Below the pieces are notes generated by a model. The model was not told the DNA's origin. It saw only the letters and a program-made list of their open reading frames with translations, and made no database searches. 64,000 nucleotides of DNA from positions 1,364,001 to 1,428,000 of the forward strand of contig NZ_WRXN01000001.1 in NCBI RefSeq assembly GCF_009758205.1, given 5' to 3'. Origin of the DNA: Chitinophaga tropicalis (GTDB lineage: Bacteria > Bacteroidota > Bacteroidia > Chitinophagales > Chitinophagaceae). Both the position numbers and the translations under genes were made by a program. Below, piece after piece: positions 43,300 to 55,581 of the stretch. Numbering within the stretch: the first letter of the stretch is position 1; every line of letters starts with the position of its first letter.

Positions 43300-44400
43300 T
43301 CATAAAAACAGTTTATTCCTGAGCCGTAAGAATGGTTTTTCAATAAACAGGTTGAGTATCAGGCCCGCCAGAACAGAAGTGATGATGCAAAGCACAAACA
43401 TCAGGTTGCTGTCTTTCTCAATGTGCAGCTTTGACAGGGACAGTTGTGTCAGGTGTATGGTGATCTTATGTAGCAGGTATATTGCGTAAGACAATATCGC
43501 CAGGCGAGAGGCCGCTGGCAGCCGGAACTTATACAGGATACTTGTGTTACTCACAGCCCCCAACACCATTACCCCATATCCCAGGTCTGTCAGTGTAAAC
43601 CCATAAACGGAAGCATGAAAGCTTTCAGTGTCAGTGCAGACAAACCAGGCTGCTGCCAGGATAAAGATGCTTAGAAGCAGGTAGCCGTTGCCATAACGGC
43701 TGATGCGCTCCTTTAATGCTGGTCTGAATTGAAATACACCGGCAATAAAGATGCCCGTGAGCAGACCATCCAGGCGGGTAAAGGTGGGATAGTAGATCCA
43801 TTTGTACCAGTTGATCCAGGCTTCGCCATCCGCAATAAAAGGGCTTACCTGGTAGTGCCAGTTATATGCACGTATGAAAAATCCTCCCAGGAACAGTATC
43901 AACAGTAAGATCCATCCCCTTTTTATCAGCCTGAAGTAAGAGAGCAGGATAAGTACCAGGGGAAGCAAGAGGTAGAACTGCTCTTCTATGCAAAGTGACC
44001 AGGCATGGGAAAATGTACCCTGGTAACGAAGGTCAAGCCCAAGGTTCTGCGTAAATGTCAGGTATTTCCATAATGGGGCAGGGGCTTCCCTTTCCCTGAA
44101 AGAAGGTAGCAGGAAGTAAACGGCTACTGTGAACAGATATGCCGGTACTATCCTGAAAAAACGTTTGAGGAAGAAGTCTTTAAACGAAATGCCATCTTCT
44201 GTTTGCAGATCTGAGAATAGTTGAGAGGCAATGAGATAGCCGCTTAATACAAAGAAGAGGTCTACGCCTGTCCATCCGAAGGCGCCTATGGCAGTCACCC
44301 ATTGGGGGGAAGGGAACAGCCGTCCGTAATGAAATAGAAAAACCAGTATAATGGCCAGTGCGCGTAAATGGTCCAGCCCGTTCAGCCGTTTGTCAGACAT
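43300..44400 (-). CDS. acyltransferase family 3 membrane protein (OafA/YrhL type)
   Basis: 366 residues, about ten helices. It opens RLNGLDHLRALAIILVFLFHYG, with the conserved His24, then GVDLFFVLSGYLIASQLF and FSHAWSLCIEEQFYLLLPL. The family O-acetylates surface polysaccharides or antibiotics, using acyl-CoA on the cytoplasmic side. There is no extra SGNH domain. It is divergent from the LytS-type kinase, and the sequence shows no clue to its acceptor. Confidence 0.9.
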   Translation of the reverse strand: MSDKRLNGLDHLRALAIILVFLFHYGRLFPSPQWVTAIGAFGWTGVDLFFVLSGYLIASQLFSDLQTEDGISFKDFFLKRFFRIVPAYLFTVAVYFLLPSFREREAPAPLWKYLTFTQNLGLDLRYQGTFSHAWSLCIEEQFYLLLPLVLILLSYFRLIKRGWILLLILFLGGFFIRAYNWHYQVSPFIADGEAWINWYKWIYYPTFTRLDGLLTGIFIAGVFQFRPALKERISRYGNGYLLLSIFILAAAWFVCTDTESFHASVYGFTLTDLGYGVMVLGAVSNTSILYKFRLPAASRLAILSYAIYLLHKITIHLTQLSLSKLHIEKDSNLMFVLCIITSVLAGLILNLFIEKPFLRLRNKLFL

Positions 44401-44570
44401 GTGTTTTTTTGCGCAAAAGTATTCCTGGTATAGAATGGAAGGGTACCTGTAAGACAGATACAGGCTGATGGATGGCAGAAGCTGCAGAACGACTGACAGG
44501 ATCAGCTGATACCCTTTATTTGTGAATTGAGGGGGTATTTTCGTGAATCGGTCGTTGCTTTTGCAGAAGT

Positions 44571-45668
44571 GTGGTGAAAATTCAATATTTGCTGCCTATG
44601 GGCGCGCTGTATGCTTTTTTGAACTATTGCAGGAAACACCGGTTTCAGTCGCATGTTTTTTTCTGGATAGGCGTGTTTATCTTATCTGCCGGCACCAACT
44701 ATTTCGGAGATACGTCCTGGACGCCCGTTCCTTCAATGATCTATGCACTTGTGCTGCTGCTTATCCAGATGCCTGCTACCTACTTTTTAGCCTATTATAT
44801 CCTTCCCCGGCTAAAGAATATTTTCACTATCCTGGTCTGGTTGCTGAGCGCTTATATACTGGCAGTACTGGCCAGGGTGCTGATAGTATATGTTGCAGAG
44901 CCCCTGATAACCCTGTTTACGAACTGTGTGGTGGAACCGGGACAGGAATCTTTTGCAGAGATATGTCTTGACCTGTATAAGCTGTTCAGGGTATATTTCT
45001 ATCACACGCTGGCTATCCCCTTTGTATTTCTGGCTATAAAGCTGTTCAAAAACGAGAATGAAATGCGGGAAAGAACGCTGCAGCTGGAAAAAGAGAAAAT
45101 AGGGACTGAGCTTAAACTGCTGAAGGCGCAGCTCAATCCTCATTTCCTGTTCAATACACTTAATAATATCTATTCGCTTTCCCTGGATAATTCTCCCCAT
45201 ACTTCAGGCGCTATCTTTAAATTGTCGGAGATACTGGATTATATCCTGTATCGTGGTAACCTGGCTTTCGTACCTGTAAAGGAAGAGGCTGCGCTGATAG
45301 AAAATTACTGCGGACTGGAACGTTTACGATATGATGATCAGCTGAAATTCGATCTGCAGATCAGTATCGAAGAGAATGTGGAGATAGCGCCTTTGCTGCT
45401 GGTATCTATAGTGGAGAATGCCTTTAAACATGGAGCCAGTGAGGATATGGGCAGTCCGCAGATAAGCATTTACCTGAAGGCTACCTCCCGGCATATACAA
45501 TTTGATGTGATCAATTCTGTAGCTTCGGGCAGCCAGGCAGGTAAGGAGGAGCGGATAGGATTACAGAACCTGAAGCAGCAGCTGGAATTTATTTATCCGG
45601 GAAAGCACATATTACAGATATTGACAGATAACGGTTATTTTCGGGTACATTTAGCGATAAACTTATGA
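44571..45668 (+). CDS. LytS/YehU-type sensor histidine kinase
   Basis: 365 residues. Four hydrophobic segments in the first 160 residues (for example FWIGVFILSA, ALVLLLIQMPATYFLAYYIL, VWLLSAYILAVLARVLIVYV) precede a short coiled coil and the His_kinase domain with His181 in LNPHFLFNTLNNIYSL. The ATPase part contains PLLLVSIVENAFKHG and RIGLQNLKQQLEFIYPG. The start is one of two consecutive GTG codons (44571 or 44574); the next ATG, at 44598, would cut into the first helix region. It overlaps the LytTR regulator by 4 bases (ATGA). Confidence 0.9.
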   Translation: MVKIQYLLPMGALYAFLNYCRKHRFQSHVFFWIGVFILSAGTNYFGDTSWTPVPSMIYALVLLLIQMPATYFLAYYILPRLKNIFTILVWLLSAYILAVLARVLIVYVAEPLITLFTNCVVEPGQESFAEICLDLYKLFRVYFYHTLAIPFVFLAIKLFKNENEMRERTLQLEKEKIGTELKLLKAQLNPHFLFNTLNNIYSLSLDNSPHTSGAIFKLSEILDYILYRGNLAFVPVKEEAALIENYCGLERLRYDDQLKFDLQISIEENVEIAPLLLVSIVENAFKHGASEDMGSPQISIYLKATSRHIQFDVINSVASGSQAGKEERIGLQNLKQQLEFIYPGKHILQILTDNGYFRVHLAINL

Positions 45669-46363
45669 AGGTAAGATGTTTGCTGGTAGATGATGAGCCT
45701 TTGGCAATTAAACTGCTGGAGAAACATCTTCTGCAGCTAAGTAATTTTGAGGTGGTGGCTACCTGTTCAAACGCAGCAAAGGCATATGAAGTGCTGAGGA
45801 CTGTAGATATTGATCTGCTGTTTATGGATATCAGGATGCCACAGCTTTCCGGTATAGACCTTCTCAAGACTATCAGAAATCCTCCTCCTGCCATTCTTAC
45901 CACTGCTTACCGGGAATTTGCATTGGATGCCTACGACCTGGGCGTGATTGATTACCTGCTTAAACCCATTTCGTTTGAACGCTTTATTAAGGCTATTGAC
46001 CGCTTCTGGAAACAGCAGCAATCGGCCCCTGTAAATGTGGGGCCATCAGAAGATCCTTACCTGGTAATAAAATCGGGCAATAAATACCAGCGTATTCCTA
46101 CTGCCGATATTTATTATATCGAGAGCCTGAAAGACTATGTTAAGATCTTGACGGGTGAGAAAGAGATCGTTGCCAAATACAAGATCAGCGACCTGGAGGC
46201 AGAGATCAGTAACCGTGGCTTTCTCCGGACCCATCGTTCTTTTATTGTGAATATGCAGAAGGTCACGGCTTTCTCTGCTACCGGTATTGAGCTGGGAAAA
46301 TATGAGGTCCCTGTGGGAGTCAGCTACAGGGAGCTGGCCAGGAAGGCGCTGAAGTTTGAATAA
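45665..46363 (+). CDS. LytTR-family response regulator
   Basis: 232 residues. Receiver domain (1-120) with acceptor Asp55 (LLFMDIRMPQLSG) and Lys in YLLKPISFERF. The DNA-binding LytTR domain (about 128-232) contains YLVIKSGNKYQRIPTADIYYIESLKDYVKI, FLRTHRSFIVNMQKV and the closing PVGVSYRELARKAL. Translationally coupled to its kinase. Targets are not indicated by the sequence; it ends 1 base before the convergent Crp/Fnr gene. Confidence 0.93.
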   Translation: MKVRCLLVDDEPLAIKLLEKHLLQLSNFEVVATCSNAAKAYEVLRTVDIDLLFMDIRMPQLSGIDLLKTIRNPPPAILTTAYREFALDAYDLGVIDYLLKPISFERFIKAIDRFWKQQQSAPVNVGPSEDPYLVIKSGNKYQRIPTADIYYIESLKDYVKILTGEKEIVAKYKISDLEAEISNRGFLRTHRSFIVNMQKVTAFSATGIELGKYEVPVGVSYRELARKALKFE

Positions 46364-46364
46364 C

Positions 46365-46937
46365 TCAGATCTGTAAGCGGCTCAATGTCTCTCTTGAAAC
46401 CCCTATATATGCAGCAATAAGCGCTTTGGGAACGCGCTGGAAAAGGGAGGGATACTGCTCCAGCAGTTGTTTGTACCTGGATTGGGCATCATTCTGAAGC
46501 AGGGCCATTACCCTTTTCTGCATGCTTAGAAACCCGGAGGTTATTTTCAACCGGCTGAAATGTTCAAATTTGTGCATCTCTGCACAGAGCTTATTTCTGT
46601 CTGCCGAAGACATGCAAAGCAGTTCAACATCTTCCAGGCATTGTACAGTAAAAGAAGACGGCTCCTGGGTATGGAAGGAGTGATAGTCAGATACCCACCA
46701 GTTTTCCATGGCAAACTGCCAGATATGTTCTTTCCCGCTGTCATCTGCCATAAACGTTTTCAACAGTCCTTTCACTACAAAGTATTCATACCTGGAAATC
46801 TCTCCGGGGTGGATAACAATAGAATGTTTTCTCAGTTTTTTAAGCTGAAAATGGGAGGATATGTACTCGAATTCTGCGTCAGTCAGAGTTATCAGTTCCT
46901 CAAAATGTTCTCTGAGGACTTTATACGGATCAGTCAT
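46365..46937 (-). CDS. Crp/Fnr-family transcriptional regulator
   Basis: 190 residues. Cyclic-nucleotide-binding fold (about 10-125, KHSIVIHPGEISRYEYFVVKG, WQFAMENWW), then the long dimer helix (FEHFSRLKITSGFLSMQKRV) and a compact helix-turn-helix at the end (QRVPKALIAAYIGVSRETLSRL). There are no Fnr-type iron-sulfur cysteines. This is the small Bacteroidota form, whose ligand is usually unknown. It is divergent from the DJ-1/PfpI gene, and the space between holds a perfect TGTGA-N6-TCACA site, so it probably controls both. Confidence 0.9.
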   Translation of the reverse strand: MTDPYKVLREHFEELITLTDAEFEYISSHFQLKKLRKHSIVIHPGEISRYEYFVVKGLLKTFMADDSGKEHIWQFAMENWWVSDYHSFHTQEPSSFTVQCLEDVELLCMSSADRNKLCAEMHKFEHFSRLKITSGFLSMQKRVMALLQNDAQSRYKQLLEQYPSLFQRVPKALIAAYIGVSRETLSRLQI

Positions 46938-46956
46938 AAGCCTTTGAAGTGCCGCC

Positions 46957-46972
46957 TGTGATCTACCTCACA
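46957..46972. promoter_or_regulatory. CRP-type binding site TGTGA-N6-TCACA
   Basis: Perfect palindromic halves TGTGA (46957-46961) and TCACA (46968-46972). It lies 20 bases before the Crp/Fnr start and just upstream of the -33 box of the DJ-1 gene. Confidence 0.7.
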
Positions 46973-46993
46973 CCAAAAGAGTGATGTATGTCC

Positions 46994-47025
46994 TTGTACC
47001 GGGAGGGCGCACTGACCTAATTTTG
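46994..47025 (+). promoter_or_regulatory. promoter of the DJ-1/PfpI gene
   Basis: TTG (46994-46996), 21 bases, then TAATTTTG (47018-47025); ATG follows 14 bases later. Confidence 0.6.
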
Positions 47026-47039
47026 TAAAAAAATAAAAT

Positions 47040-47792
47040 ATGATAACGAAAATCAAATATGCGCTTGTATTATTGATTTTAACAACATTACAGGTTTTTG
47101 GTCAAACAACAAAAAAGGTACTTATCGTTGTTACCTCGTTTGGTGAAGTGAAGAATGTAGGTAAAACAGGTTTATGGGCGGAAGAACTGGCTACTCCCTA
47201 TTACCTGCTTACAGAAAAAGGAGTGCAGGTAACTATTGCCTCTCCTAAAGGAGGTAAGTCTCCGATTGACCCCAAGAGCCTGGGAGAGCAGTTTGCAACA
47301 CCTTCAGTTAAGAAATTCATGGCAGATGCTGCCGCTCAGCACAAGCTGAATAATACGGTAGCTCTTGGTAAAGTAAAGGCACAGGATTATGATGCTGTCT
47401 TTTATCCCGGCGGACATGGTCCTATGTGGGACCTTACCGATGATGCCCGGTCCATTGCCCTGATCCGTACCTTCTCTGAACAGGGGAAGCCGGTAGCCCT
47501 GGTATGCCATGCACCTGCAATATTGAAGAATGTGAAAGATAAAAAGGGCGAATACCTGGTTAAAGGTAAAACAGTGTCAGGCTTTACCAACAGTGAGGAA
47601 AAAGCAGGTGGCGCTCCGGCACTGACACCGTTCTCCCTGGAAGATATGCTGAAGGAAAGAGGTGCGAAGTATGAGAGAGGTGCAGACTGGGCCCCGTTTG
47701 CAGTACAGGATGGTTTGCTGATAACCGGCCAGAACCCTGCATCTGCAGAGCTGGTGGCAGAGAAGATCATAACTGCGTTATCTGTAAAGTAA
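47040..47792 (+). CDS. DJ-1/PfpI-family protein, exported
   Basis: 250 residues. N-terminal signal peptide (KYALVLLILTTLQVFGQ), then the DJ-1/PfpI fold: VLIVVTSFGEVKNVGKTGLWAEEL with Glu48 or Glu49 as the conserved acid, YDAVFYPGGHGPMWDL and the nucleophile elbow VALVCHAPA with Cys156-His157. The layout is that of the Hsp31-like/ThiJ group, which acts as glyoxalase, deglycase or chaperone. A signal peptide on such a protein is less common. Likely controlled by the divergent Crp/Fnr regulator. Confidence 0.88.
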   Translation: MITKIKYALVLLILTTLQVFGQTTKKVLIVVTSFGEVKNVGKTGLWAEELATPYYLLTEKGVQVTIASPKGGKSPIDPKSLGEQFATPSVKKFMADAAAQHKLNNTVALGKVKAQDYDAVFYPGGHGPMWDLTDDARSIALIRTFSEQGKPVALVCHAPAILKNVKDKKGEYLVKGKTVSGFTNSEEKAGGAPALTPFSLEDMLKERGAKYERGADWAPFAVQDGLLITGQNPASAELVAEKIITALSVK

Positions 47793-47849
47793 AATCAGTT
47801 TTGCGCCGTGAACCGGAGGAAGAAAAACTCCGGTTTATATAAGCTGAAC

Positions 47850-47881
47850 AAAAAGAGCTGTCAATACTGACAGCCCTTTTT
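47850..47881. terminator. bidirectional terminator between the DJ-1 and GH9 genes
   Basis: GCTGTCA/TGACAGC stem (47857-47863 with 47868-47874), one mismatch, then A-rich and T-rich arms; loop ATAC. Confidence 0.82.
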
Positions 47882-47910
47882 GTTTGTATATCTTTCTGTT
47901 TTAAAAACAA

Positions 47911-51249
<3,339 letters not shown>

Positions 51250-52005
51250 TTAGAGCGTTTCTTCAGTGCTATAAACACGCTGTATTTGGCCATTTGGCAT
51301 TTGCAGTATTAATTCCTTACCGGAAATACCTGCAATGTCCCAGAACTGTCCTACTCCGTTATCATCAATGATCAACAGCCGTTTCCCGTTATCGGTCAGT
51401 TCCCAGGTCCCTTGTACCGGTTTAGTAAATCTACGTGTACATGTACCATCGTTCCTGAATTCATACCAGCTTTTTTTGAACAGGAGATTTCCAATACCGG
51501 AACGGTTTTCAGGACCGCCGGAAAGGTCTATGGTCTTTGAGAAGAACCATTTTTTAGCAAGCTGGCTTTTGTTTGCCTTAACCAGCGGTTTTTTATTTAC
51601 AGCCGGCTTTTTATCAGCAGCCAATGAATCCCGGGTATTTACATAAGAAAAGATGTAGCTGCCTATTGATAGTGAAAGCGTATCTGTTGAAGCCCTTGTT
51701 ATTTCATAGGAAATAATACTGCCCTCATCTCTGAGAAGGAGTAACTTATTTCCTTTCAATAGCCAGTCGCCGTAGGTATAAGAATCTTTTTCAAACTCAA
51801 TAAACCTGTTGTTGGCAGTGAATTGTTTGAAACTGTTTTTACCTGCTAAAAATGCCATAGCTGTTTGAGAAACGGTATCCATTTCCGGCTTCATTAAGAC
51901 ATTGTTTATGGACCATTTTCCAGGTAATTGTTTCAGTATCTGTCCGGATAAATGGAATTGGCTCAGCGAAAGTATAACAGTAATAAGCAGTATAGGGTAT
52001 TTCAT
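51250..52005 (-). CDS. secreted lipocalin-like protein (hypothetical)
   Basis: 251 residues from ATG 52005, which gives the signal peptide MKYPILLITVILSLSQFHLS; a longer frame from 52059 is less likely. Two repeated beta-rich units: LPGKWSINNVLMKPE ... YTYGDWLLKGNKLLLL and AKKWFFSKTIDLSGG ... VQGTWELTDNGKRLLII. The W-containing opening and the 'WELT.NGK.L' pattern resemble lipocalin-like domains of Bacteroidota, with unknown ligand. A Lys-rich linker (KKPAVNKKPLVKANK) joins them. Function unknown. Confidence 0.7.
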   Translation of the reverse strand: MKYPILLITVILSLSQFHLSGQILKQLPGKWSINNVLMKPEMDTVSQTAMAFLAGKNSFKQFTANNRFIEFEKDSYTYGDWLLKGNKLLLLRDEGSIISYEITRASTDTLSLSIGSYIFSYVNTRDSLAADKKPAVNKKPLVKANKSQLAKKWFFSKTIDLSGGPENRSGIGNLLFKKSWYEFRNDGTCTRRFTKPVQGTWELTDNGKRLLIIDDNGVGQFWDIAGISGKELILQMPNGQIQRVYSTEETL

Positions 52006-52069
52006 GTAATTAATTATTGTGTTGTAAAATAAAGAAAATCTTCCTGTCAGGAAAATCATGGGATCTCCT

Positions 52070-52104
52070 TTTGCAGCACAGGCGGGGAATTAGTGCTAAC
52101 TTTG
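52070..52104 (+). promoter_or_regulatory. promoter of the CHAD gene
   Basis: TTTG (52070-52073), 23 bases, then TAACTTTG (52097-52104), full consensus. The ATG is only 4 bases further on, so the mRNA should be leaderless or nearly so. Confidence 0.55.
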
Positions 52105-52108
52105 AGGT

Positions 52109-52861
52109 ATGCTTAAGAGAAAACGGCAACGGCAATATCTCCTTAAAAGACAACTGGATATACAACACCAGCTGCATGACTTTGCCGAATCCGGAAGCCA
52201 GGAAGCATTGCATAAACTGCGTGTGGAGGTAAAGAAAATAAAGGCAGTCATAAAATTATATAAGGGGAGGAAAACAGCTATAGAGTTGAAGTCCGTCAGG
52301 GAAATGTTTCATCATGCGGGAATGATCCGCGAAGCGGGTATTAACCTGCAAATAGTAAAACAGTTCCATATCAGTTATCCTGCATTTACTGCTAATGCAA
52401 AGCGTATCATACAAAAGGAATCTGAGAGGTTCCGTTTAGATATGGCTCATTATGATAAGCAGATCAGGAGTATGATAAAATCTCTTACAAAGCTATTACA
52501 CCCTATCAGGAATAGCGATATCAATGATTGGGTTACCCGGCAATTGAGGAAGATAGCTGCTATTGTAACTACATCATCTACAAATAAATTTCATAGCGCC
52601 CGTAAGAGAATAAAGAACCTCATATATGTGCATGGGATATTTCATAAACGGTTAGCAGCTGTATTGCCGCTGAATATTGATTACCTTGGCCAGATGCAGG
52701 ATGTTATTGGTAGATGGCATGATACGGAGGTAGCCGTTGAGCTGCTGGGAGCTCATCCTTCAGCGAACATTGGTAAGCTGCAAAAAGAGAAGGATAAGGC
52801 AGAAAATGCTATTCATACTATTAGTGATAGATTTTGGAGTAAGGTCTTTAACGTGTCATAG
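52109..52861 (+). CDS. CHAD domain protein
   Basis: 250 residues, all helical and strongly basic. The CHAD signature is present twice: EALHKLRVEVKKIKAVIKLY (His35, Arg38, Lys residues) and FHSARKRIKNLIYVHG, followed by LGQMQDVIGRWHDTEVAVELL. CHAD domains bind inorganic polyphosphate and are often fused to CYTH; here the domain is alone. No polyphosphate kinase or CYTH gene is adjacent. It begins directly after a promoter and ends at a hairpin terminator. Confidence 0.88.
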   Translation: MLKRKRQRQYLLKRQLDIQHQLHDFAESGSQEALHKLRVEVKKIKAVIKLYKGRKTAIELKSVREMFHHAGMIREAGINLQIVKQFHISYPAFTANAKRIIQKESERFRLDMAHYDKQIRSMIKSLTKLLHPIRNSDINDWVTRQLRKIAAIVTTSSTNKFHSARKRIKNLIYVHGIFHKRLAAVLPLNIDYLGQMQDVIGRWHDTEVAVELLGAHPSANIGKLQKEKDKAENAIHTISDRFWSKVFNVS

Positions 52862-52871
52862 CTGAATAATG

Positions 52872-52900
52872 AAAAAAGAAGCTGCACAGCTTTTTTTTAT
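52872..52900 (+). terminator. terminator after the CHAD gene
   Basis: AAGCT/AGCTT stem with GCAC loop, A-rich before and eight Ts after. Confidence 0.65.
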
Positions 52901-53177
52901 TGTAACGGTATCTGCTTATTGCAGGGAGGGATATTACCCTGGTTGTATATAGCTACTATCCAGCTACTATCTATATAGTATAGTAGGAGTAAACGTGGAC
53001 ATGATACGGATGTGACCTTCAGGTATGCAGTATGAGTAAAGTCTACCAGGAAGGGGTATAATGGTATGTCTGGCCAAGGGAAATACAGCTGCAGAGGTGT
53101 TCTGCAGGCAAGTGGGATGAGAGAAGAGCTCAAAGGACAGGGGCATTTACCAGTATCATCTATAGGGCCGGGATGGT
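52901..53177. other. intergenic region, no gene seen
   Basis: Holds repeated GCTACTATC-type motifs near 52950 and an AT-rich stretch, but no promoter consensus or credible coding frame. Confidence 0.4.
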
Positions 53178-53921
53178 TTATTCCCGCAGGATGATGGATG
53201 GTTGTGAGTGAGTGTAGTTAGTGTATAATATATTTTGAGGCTGCGGATATACCTGTTTGTGAAAGACCGGCAGCGTTTGAGGTAGTTGGACGGCAACAAT
53301 ATCGGCAGCGAGGTACCTGGTGTTGCGGGAAGGGATATTATCCTGCACGCCTCTTACCTGCAAGGTTACGACCAGGGCACCTTTACCCGGTATATCTACA
53401 GAGACTACCGCACCGTTAAAAGATTCATGAAGGTCTATGACCAGGACATTGCTTTCTGTAGCTACGACCTGGTGTGTGGCAAAATTGATACGCGTTACGA
53501 TCACTTTTGCTTCCAGGGAGGTAATACCTTTGCATACAGGTAATGTTTGCGCGGGAATGTGCAGGATGCCATCCGCAGATAGCTGAGGCGCCTGGATAAA
53601 GAACCTGTCTGTTCCGGTATGTTTGTTGAACCGGAAGCCAGTTATGCTTTTTATGTTATTGCCTGCGGATGGAATAAGTATTCCTGTTAGCCGGTTGATA
53701 TGACTTTTGTCATGGCAAACGTCTAATTCAGAATAGAAAGCATGGCGGATGAGTGCTCCCTTTTTGCTGGCCATGCCAAAACGTTGGGCAGCACGACGGG
53801 TACCTCTGGTTTGCCGGACAATTTCCGGCATGCTACGCAGGAGGAATTTTCCGTTGCGCCTATAGCCGATCAGGTTACCGAGTTTACCGGTGAATGGGAG
53901 TATGGAATTTTGTTGGGCCAT
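53178..53921 (-). CDS. hypothetical protein with GKLGN-type N-terminus
   Basis: 247 residues from ATG 53921. The N-terminus is short and distinctive: ILPFTGKLGNLIGYRRNGKF, then LLRSMPEIVRQTRGTRRAAQRFG, followed by about 170 residues of beta-rich sequence. The 'GKxGNxxxYxxxGxxxxR' opening resembles the DUF6266-type proteins of Bacteroidota; that link is an inference from memory. No signal peptide, no catalytic motif. It is isolated between the CHAD and SUKH genes. Function unknown. Confidence 0.65.
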   Translation of the reverse strand: MAQQNSILPFTGKLGNLIGYRRNGKFLLRSMPEIVRQTRGTRRAAQRFGMASKKGALIRHAFYSELDVCHDKSHINRLTGILIPSAGNNIKSITGFRFNKHTGTDRFFIQAPQLSADGILHIPAQTLPVCKGITSLEAKVIVTRINFATHQVVATESNVLVIDLHESFNGAVVSVDIPGKGALVVTLQVRGVQDNIPSRNTRYLAADIVAVQLPQTLPVFHKQVYPQPQNILYTNYTHSQPSIILRE

Positions 53922-54216
53922 ATACAATGGAACTGGTTTTCATAAAGATAGGATTAATTGCTGAAGGTATTGGGCAGTGTGTTATGGGGTATCATCCTTG
54001 TAATTATAACACTGAATGTTCGATTTGCAAGGATAAATCTGGATTTTTTCTCATTAAAAGTATTGTAAATCATTTAGTTGCGGTTTTTCGTTCATCTTGT
54101 ATTAAAATGATGTAGAAAAGATCGCCCCAGCTTTTTTCTGTATAGTAATTTATGGATTTGAATTACTTAAATTGTATGTTTAACCTCCATTGTATGTAAA
54201 TAATTTCGCAAAGGAT

Positions 54217-55581
54217 ATGGCATTATTTGAAGATCAGGTACAAAGAATAAAAGATAAACTTTCCCAGGCCCGAAAAAGAGATAAAGATTTAACGGTATTT
54301 GGTGCAAGCAATCATAAATACCGAATAAATGATCCGGCAACTGCAGAGAGGGTATCAAGACTGGAAGAAGAATACGGTATTGAATTACCAGACTGCTACA
54401 AATCCTTTATACTGCAGGTTGGAAATGGCGGTATTGCATATCTGAATTCTGCCGCAGGACCTTTTTATGGAATTTATCCATTGGGGGAAAACATTGACGA
54501 GCTTATTGGAGATAACACAGAAATATACCTGAGGAACGATTGTATCATTTATCCTGGAATGTCTGACGAATATTGGCAATCATTGAATGTGAACATTGAT
54601 AATGATGATATTTCAGATGAGGACTATGAGAAAGAGAAGGGCAAAATATTTGGGGGAATTCTTCCCGTAGGATCTCAGGGTTGCTCATATCTTCACGGAA
54701 TTATTATAAATGGAAGATACCGGGGGCGTGTAGTAAATCTATCTGCAGACGGACAAAAGCCTAAATTCACTTTTGAGAACAATTTCCTGGATTGGTACGA
54801 ACGATGGCTTGACGAAATTATTTCGGGAGAACTACTGGACGATGGCCCTGGCTGGTTCGGCTATTCAATGGGAGGGCCCGATTCAGCAATGATCCATCTA
54901 TTCCTGGAAACTAGCAGCATTCAACAGAAGGAAGATTGTTTAACAGGTATTTTAAGTAAGAAAAAAATTGAAGCGGTAACAATACAAATTGTTGAAGAAC
55001 AATATGTGAATGGCGCCGATGAATTTAAAATGGAACTGCTTCAAATACTTACCAAATTTGCATATGAAAGAGCAAAGCCCTACCTGGTTCAACTGGTCCG
55101 GACTGATTTAGGATCTGTTTGTAAGTTTGTTCACTGGTATGCGAAAGGCAAAAGTGCCGAATGGTTATCCTTGATCAGTGAGTATATAGGAAGTATTGAT
55201 GATGCTGAAGATTTCAGGTTTTGTACCTATATACTGGTTGGAACAAAGACAGATTTCGGCCATCTGATCGTTCCATTCACACAAAAAGATGATGAGAAAA
55301 TACGGGTAACAGCATTCTATACACTAGGACAATTAAAAAATAAAAGTGATTTTTTAGACACCTTTATAAAGGGATTGAATGATCACTCAGATCAGGTCAT
55401 TCATATAACATTGCAGGCACTTTCTGATGTACGTAGTAAGAAGCTCCTGGAACACTATAAACGGATCGCTGAAAAATTTCCGGAGGAGAAGAATTATATT
55501 CTGGCAAATTTAAACTATAGGTTGGCAGAATATGGGTTAACCAATAAGACCATTCTGACCAGAAGCGATATAGGGAATTAG
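54217..55581 (+). CDS. SMI1/KNR4 (SUKH) domain protein with HEAT-like repeats
   Basis: 454 residues. The SUKH domain (about 40-215) shows ERVSRLEEEYGIELPDCYKSFIL, QVGNGG, YPLGENIDELIG and YLHGIIINGRYRGRVVNL. A helical region (about 225-445) follows with HEAT-like units (IRVTAFYTLGQLKNKSDFLD, QVIHITLQALSDVRSKKLLEHY). SUKH proteins are common immunity proteins against secreted polymorphic toxins; no toxin gene is adjacent, so this may be an orphan immunity gene. The start is ATG 54217, preceded by AAAGGAT; an upstream TTG (54190) is less likely. Confidence 0.8.
   Translation: MALFEDQVQRIKDKLSQARKRDKDLTVFGASNHKYRINDPATAERVSRLEEEYGIELPDCYKSFILQVGNGGIAYLNSAAGPFYGIYPLGENIDELIGDNTEIYLRNDCIIYPGMSDEYWQSLNVNIDNDDISDEDYEKEKGKIFGGILPVGSQGCSYLHGIIINGRYRGRVVNLSADGQKPKFTFENNFLDWYERWLDEIISGELLDDGPGWFGYSMGGPDSAMIHLFLETSSIQQKEDCLTGILSKKKIEAVTIQIVEEQYVNGADEFKMELLQILTKFAYERAKPYLVQLVRTDLGSVCKFVHWYAKGKSAEWLSLISEYIGSIDDAEDFRFCTYILVGTKTDFGHLIVPFTQKDDEKIRVTAFYTLGQLKNKSDFLDTFIKGLNDHSDQVIHITLQALSDVRSKKLLEHYKRIAEKFPEEKNYILANLNYRLAEYGLTNKTILTRSDIGN

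Noticed and set aside
52940..52990. CRISPR-like or tandem repeats
   Set aside because: The GCTACTATC motifs are short, irregular and not spaced like a CRISPR array; no array was found anywhere in the window.
52897..53133. 78-codon open frame on the minus strand
   Set aside because: No start signal, no similarity, odd composition; it lies in the gap between the CHAD gene and its neighbour.
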